Source of the DNA: Entophlyctis helioformis
Taxonomy: Eukaryota; Chytridiomycota; Chytridiomycetes; Chytridiales; Chytriomycetaceae
Direction of reading: 5' to 3'
Assembly: GCA_025526915.1 (NCBI GenBank)
Contig: JAHLKH010000322.1
Span: 1 to 20,566 of the forward strand
DNA: 20,566 nt
Part shown: positions 17,031-20,566 of the stretch, piece after piece
How positions within the stretch are numbered: position 1 is the first letter of the stretch
Layout of the letters: each line of letters opens with the position of its first letter
Program-made: the position numbers and the translations under genes
The notes under the pieces: model-generated
The model's database searches: none
What the model was told of the DNA's origin: nothing
The model's input: only the letters and a program-made list of their open reading frames with translations

Positions 17031-18456
17031 TCAGTCAAGGAAAGCCAGACGACGAATAACGCTGTCATGGCTCTTTTTCTTGGCGAGTGCGCTTGTCTTG
17101 CCACTGCACAACAGCCTGTCCTCGTCACGAGTGTAGATCCTGTTTTGGTACGACTCGCTCAGCTTGGTCGCGTCCATGTCTGCCGCAAGGAGCTTATCCG
17201 CAAGCACGTGGCTACCTCCACACATGTACAGGGCGTCCATGATGGTCTCGCCGCTGTGTCGGCTGCCATGGTTCCGGAAAAGGTCGGCAACGTCGCTGAA
17301 AAACGCTGCTTCGGAGGGCTCCTTGTCTTTGTTTGGGGCCGCACGCTCGAGCCAGGACACGTCTGTGGGATTCGCCAAACGAGCATCGCGCGCCGCATCG
17401 GATGGCTGCTCCTTCGATCGTACTGGGGACAAAGGCTGTGCGGGTTGCCGCAATCCACCAGCAGCACGCGAGGCATGCTGTCGTGCACGCAGATCCTGCT
17501 GGTGCTGGCGCGAAGGCGTCTCTTCGGCGGCCTCGTCACGAGCGCTTGACCCTTCAGGGACACCACCGCCTGTGCCAGCACCGTCATCTGCGGACAGCAT
17601 GTTGCGTGTGTGCTTGTGGTGTGGCGAATGAGCAAGCGCGTCGTCTGACAGCGGCCGCTTGCGTCCAGAGGGAGTGGCTGCAATCTCGGCGTCTTGCTCG
17701 GCGTCTTGCTCGGCGTCTTGCTCGGCGTCTTGACCGTCCAGCGTCTGAGCCTCTCTGCTCTTGTCTTTCTCCTGGGCTCTCTCGGCAGCGATCCGCAGAA
17801 GCGTTGTATTTATCGCATGGTGGCGCCACGACTGCCAGGTATGGTTGGAATGCTGTCAAGGCGATGGACAGCTGGCGTCAGTTCATACATGCTTTGTTTG
17901 TCTGCGTTCATGGCAGCGAGGCGTACCTGCTTGGCGAATAACTGGTAGATCTTGTTGCCAGCCAGCCCAGAGCCGCCATTGTGGTCCTTGAGATACTCAT
18001 AGAGCAGCCGCTCGTCTTTGGCGGTGAACGGCGTTCGGTTTCTGCATCGGCAAGCCGGTCAGCTGGTGCAGGATCCACCAAGCGGACAGACGGCGATAAC
18101 GAGTCACTGACTCTTTGCGGCCGGATGGGATGATGGCGTAGTCGTCGAGAGGAAGCAGCCTGCCAGCCTCGACGCAGTCCTCGACATACTGGCAGATATG
18201 CATGCCTTTGTCGGTGGTTGTGTAGTCTGAAGCAGCGAGACGGATGTCGACATCACGATTCGCTGCCGGGACGACCTTGCCTCCGTGCGACTGAGCAGCG
18301 CAAGCGTCAATGTAAGAGCGAGGCTGCCATGACGGCAGGCCGCCAGTCAAGTACCTCGATAAGCTTTCTGATGGTTGCTCTGTGCGGGCCAAGCGTGACG
18401 GACATGTTCAGCGGGCGGCCGTCGTCGTCCACAAAGATGTCGCTTGTCCGAACCAT
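17031..18456 (-). CDS. RAP1: RAP1/TERF2IP-type telomere protein (BRCT-Myb-RCT)
   Basis: RAP1 acts in telomere protection and subtelomeric silencing through the shelterin complex. Four exons (18355-18456, 18112-18290, 17927-18041, 17031-17852) with introns of 64, 70 and 74 nt give 405 residues, close to human TERF2IP (399). Residues 1-93 are a BRCT domain (DIFVDDDGRPLNMSV, HGGKVVPAANRD, YVEDCVEAGRL). Residues 95-145 are a single Myb (NRTPFTAKDERLLYEYLKDH, GNKIYQLFAKQ, HTWQSWRHHA). A (QDAE)4 acidic run and a basic PSGRKRP follow. Residues 314-405 are the RCT (TIMDALYMCGGSHVLADKLL, IYTRDEDRLL, SVIRRLAFLD). The ATG at 18456 sits where the human BRCT starts. All junctions keep the frame with no anomaly. 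Confidence 0.9.
17685..17732 (-). repeat. 12-nt tandem repeat (x4) in RAP1
   Basis: Four near-perfect copies of ctcggcgtcttg on the plus strand encode Gln-Asp-Ala-Glu repeats between the Myb and RCT domains. The run forms an acidic linker. Confidence 0.9.
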
Positions 18457-18742
18457 TGATCGTGTTTGTTGGACGAGGATGCGTTGATCTGCCTGGATCT
18501 GCATGTCTTTATGGTGCTGGATGTGGGCATGACTCGACATGACTGCAGCGTGAATGGGCGTGATGCAGATGCCCGTCATTGGCCGTGCATTGTGCATTGT
18601 GCATTGTGGATGGCGCAGTGGACAGATGCGGCCCTCTTCTGTATTCGCCACATGGAATGAAACAGACAGATGCATGGACAGATGCATGCATGGACGGATG
18701 CATGGATGGATGGATGGACGGACAGAATGTGCATTGGGCTTC
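18457..18742. promoter_or_regulatory. RAP1 upstream region / ELMO 3' region with microsatellites
   Basis: About 285 nt between the likely ELMO stop and the RAP1 start. It must hold ELMO 3' signals and the RAP1 promoter. It contains three copies of tgcattg (about 18588-18608) and an imperfect GGAT/GCAT tetranucleotide array (about 18670-18722). The ELMO frame stays open across it, but that stretch is His/Pro/Met low-complexity and not credible coding sequence. Confidence 0.5.
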
Positions 18743-19213
18743 TTATCGCGCCAGGCTAAAGTAGCCGTTGGTGGCAGTGGCAGTGGCAGTGCGGCTGCTG
18801 ATGCTGCTTGTGCTCGGGATGGCACACGCCACGCGAGCAGCGTTGCTGTCGACACACACCTCGTCGAACCAGAACGCAAACGACGGCGGCAGTGGGGGAT
18901 GTCTGCTGCTTGGACGGTCGGCTGTCCCGTGGATCTGGCGGGAAGGGCTGCCACACCTGTGCCACTGCGCGTGTTGCCGGGCTTGAGAGAGGCCAGGCTT
19001 CCTGCTGCTGCAGTCGGACCACTGCGCTGGCCGAGAATGCCGCTGTCCTGCGCGCCAAGCATCCAGATGGACATTTGCACCTCGGTCAGGTCTCGCACAT
19101 ACCGCACTGTCTCGCTTGTTGGCGGAAACACTGGGCATTCATCGTGCGCCTCCTGCAATCCAGTCGGAGAGGGAACAGAGATCGACAGTGCTGGCCTGCT
19201 GGCAGAAGAAGAC

Positions 19214-19248
<35 letters not shown>

Positions 19249-20566
19249 GTTTGCACGTCGATGCTTCTCTAGTGCCATCACAAGTCCATCATACCAGCAG
19301 CCAAACTGCTGTATCGACTTGCATCGAAACGTGAGCTGCTTTGGCTGATGCTGCGACGTGCGCGAAAGACGGCGAGAAGTCTCTGTTACTGAAGCGCCTG
19401 CATTGTTGCTGGTGTTGCTGGTGTTGCTGGCAACTGATGAGCGAGATGGCGAAGACAACGCCACATTGCTCTTGACAATCGATACTATAAACACAAGAGT
19501 CGACGACAGGCGGTTGCTGCTCTTGCTGGCTCCCGTCATGATCTGGGAGATGGGATACGAAGGGGCCACGACGTCTGCAATCTGCGATATGTGCACTGTC
19601 ACAACAGATGGCCATCGCATGTGCTTAGACAAAACAATCAACAATGCTCGCCAAGGCCGATCCATGTGCTTACAGAGGTTGGTCAAGGCCGAGTCCGGAG
19701 GCGTGCTGGTTTGGATGGCGTCAAAGTCGACCCACATGAGCATCTGCCGATTCCGGTCCAGCTTGCAGAAGCGCACACCGACAGACTCACGGCCGTCGTC
19801 GCCCAGAAGGGGAAACCACGCTCCGGATGCCATGGACCGAAGCCGCTGCTCAAACATGATCTCTGTCATCCTTGCTGTTGCAGTGGCTTTGGCCCGTCTG
19901 GTCATTCATGACGGCGGCAGTGCCATCCAAAAAGTCAGTCCATATGCGCAAAGCCGTCAAAATGGCAGCGTCTGTCCAGCAGCAAGCAGGAGCGCGACTG
20001 ACATGTATACAGGATTGCTGGCCAGAGCCTGGTCAGAGTGCATCATCTGCAAGTGCGCCTCGCGTACAGCAGCGTACGGTGTCTCGAGCATTGCTTTTTG
20101 AAACTTGAACAGCACGGTTGAGCTCGAGTCCGAGGCCGCAAACGCGTCTCGCAAGACACGGACAACGTGCGACTGCAGCACAGACGAGACGCGGCAGATT
20201 TCCGCTTCGGTAGATTGCGCCTGCATGCTTGTCCATAGGCGTATGAATGCCCGCAGAGTGATGGCAAACGAGTCTTCAAACAGCAGCAGGAGCGGCTGGA
20301 ACGAATCAAACGTCGGCCCTGGCGGTTGTGATGATTGGCAATCGGTCAGCACGTTGGGCGTCACGAGTTAAACGTGGCTTGATACCACATGGACTCACGG
20401 CCAGATGAAATGTGCCACAGATCCGACAGGATGCAGCACGACTCTATCGCTGCTCGGATGACGGGACACTTTTGTTTGGTCGGGCGAGACAGTTCATCAG
20501 CGACCATTTGCCTGTACTCGGCCTGGTTTCTGCGAACAAAGAAGTGGATCGTGGCAAGCCCAAGCA
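18743..20566 (-). CDS. ELMO: ELMO/CED-12 family protein, ELMO and PH domains (5' truncated by window)
   Basis: ELMO proteins bind DOCK-type exchange factors to activate Rac and drive actin-based motility or engulfment. Exons (minus strand): 20566-20399 (LGLATIHFFVRRNQAEYRQM); 20318 to about 19994 (FDSFQPLLLLFEDSF, QMMHSDQALASNP); a segment ending at 19674 (FEQRLRSMASGAWF, FCKLDRNRQMLMWVDFDA); and 19595 onward (LHISQIADVV, LTFRCKSIQQFGCWYDGLVM). These match the ELMO core and the atypical PH domain. Introns 20319-20398 (80 nt) and 19596-19673 (78 nt) are clear. The acceptor after 19993 is uncertain (19846 keeps frame). A poly-Gln run follows the PH. The proposed end uses a frame with HPPLPPSFAFWFDEV and a stop at 18743, reached by a further inferred intron. 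This resembles the Pro-rich tail that binds DOCK SH3 domains. Confidence 0.82.
19213..19248 (-). repeat. CAG/CAA run encoding poly-Gln in ELMO
   Basis: A mixed CAA/CAG run on the minus strand encodes about 11 consecutive glutamines just after the PH domain. It is followed by Ser-rich sequence. Confidence 0.85.
19596..19673 (-). other. 78-nt intron in the ELMO PH domain, open in frame
   Basis: The donor is CT|GTAAGC and the acceptor GTGACAG. Removal joins DSALTNL to LHISQIADVV, matching the ELMO PH domain. The intron is a multiple of three and has no in-frame stop, so an unspliced transcript would stay open with 26 extra residues. Confidence 0.8.

Noticed and set aside
15142..17136. 664-codon open frame on the plus strand
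   Set aside because: It is antisense to EME1, both small membrane proteins and the RAP1 3' end. Its product is Arg/Cys/His-rich with no domains. Long antisense frames are expected in GC-rich coding DNA.
18307..19905. A single ELMO-RAP1 fusion suggested by one continuous 532-codon minus-strand frame
   Set aside because: The frame crosses a low-complexity stretch (18457-18742) and two clear introns. The RAP1 BRCT start matches human TERF2IP at the ATG at 18456, so these are two genes.

Overview
This is eukaryotic nuclear DNA, GC-rich and densely packed. It holds intron-bearing genes with mostly short introns (about 64-110 nt) on both strands. The lineage is most likely an early-diverging fungus, plausibly a chytrid. 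One gene encodes an APSES/KilA-N plus ankyrin factor of the MBP1/SWI4/SWI6 type, which is fungus-specific. It lies beside a PrimPol and an ELMO gene, which from general knowledge are missing from well-studied Dikarya. The placement is inference; no marker gene proves it.

Layout: (1) 64-891 (+), the 3' part of a CFD1/NUBP2 Fe-S scaffold ATPase. (2) 1555-2592 (+), a signal-anchored single-pass membrane protein. (3) 2732-3538 (-), an orphan protein with about seven membrane segments. (4) 4340-10960 (+), an unusually large MBF-type transcription factor in three exons, with two AT-hooks. (5) 11160-12816 (+), PrimPol in four exons. (6) 12900-15420 (-), EME1, convergent with PrimPol. (7) 15448-16083 and 16263-16962 (-), two adjacent small membrane proteins. 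(8) 17031-18456 (-), a RAP1/TERF2IP-type telomere protein in four exons. (9) about 18743-20566 (-), ELMO, cut at its 5' end by the window edge.

PrimPol (repriming at stalled forks), EME1 (structure-selective nuclease partner of MUS81) and RAP1 (telomere) lie within about 7.5 kb, next to a G1/S transcription factor. This is a genome-maintenance neighbourhood by content. There is no evidence that the genes are co-regulated.

The oddest signal concerns reading frame. CFD1/NUBP2 and EME1, and probably the start of PrimPol, need roughly ten to eleven single-base skips to restore family-conserved protein. Every one is an extra base, never a missing one. The 5.8 kb of MBF-factor coding sequence and the RAP1 gene need none. 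Insertion-type assembly error is the simplest explanation, because CFD1/NUBP2 is normally essential, but decay of these copies is not excluded. No CRISPR array, insertion sequence, rRNA or tRNA was recognised. I found no clearly new molecular system; the interest lies in domain combinations and the frame anomaly.
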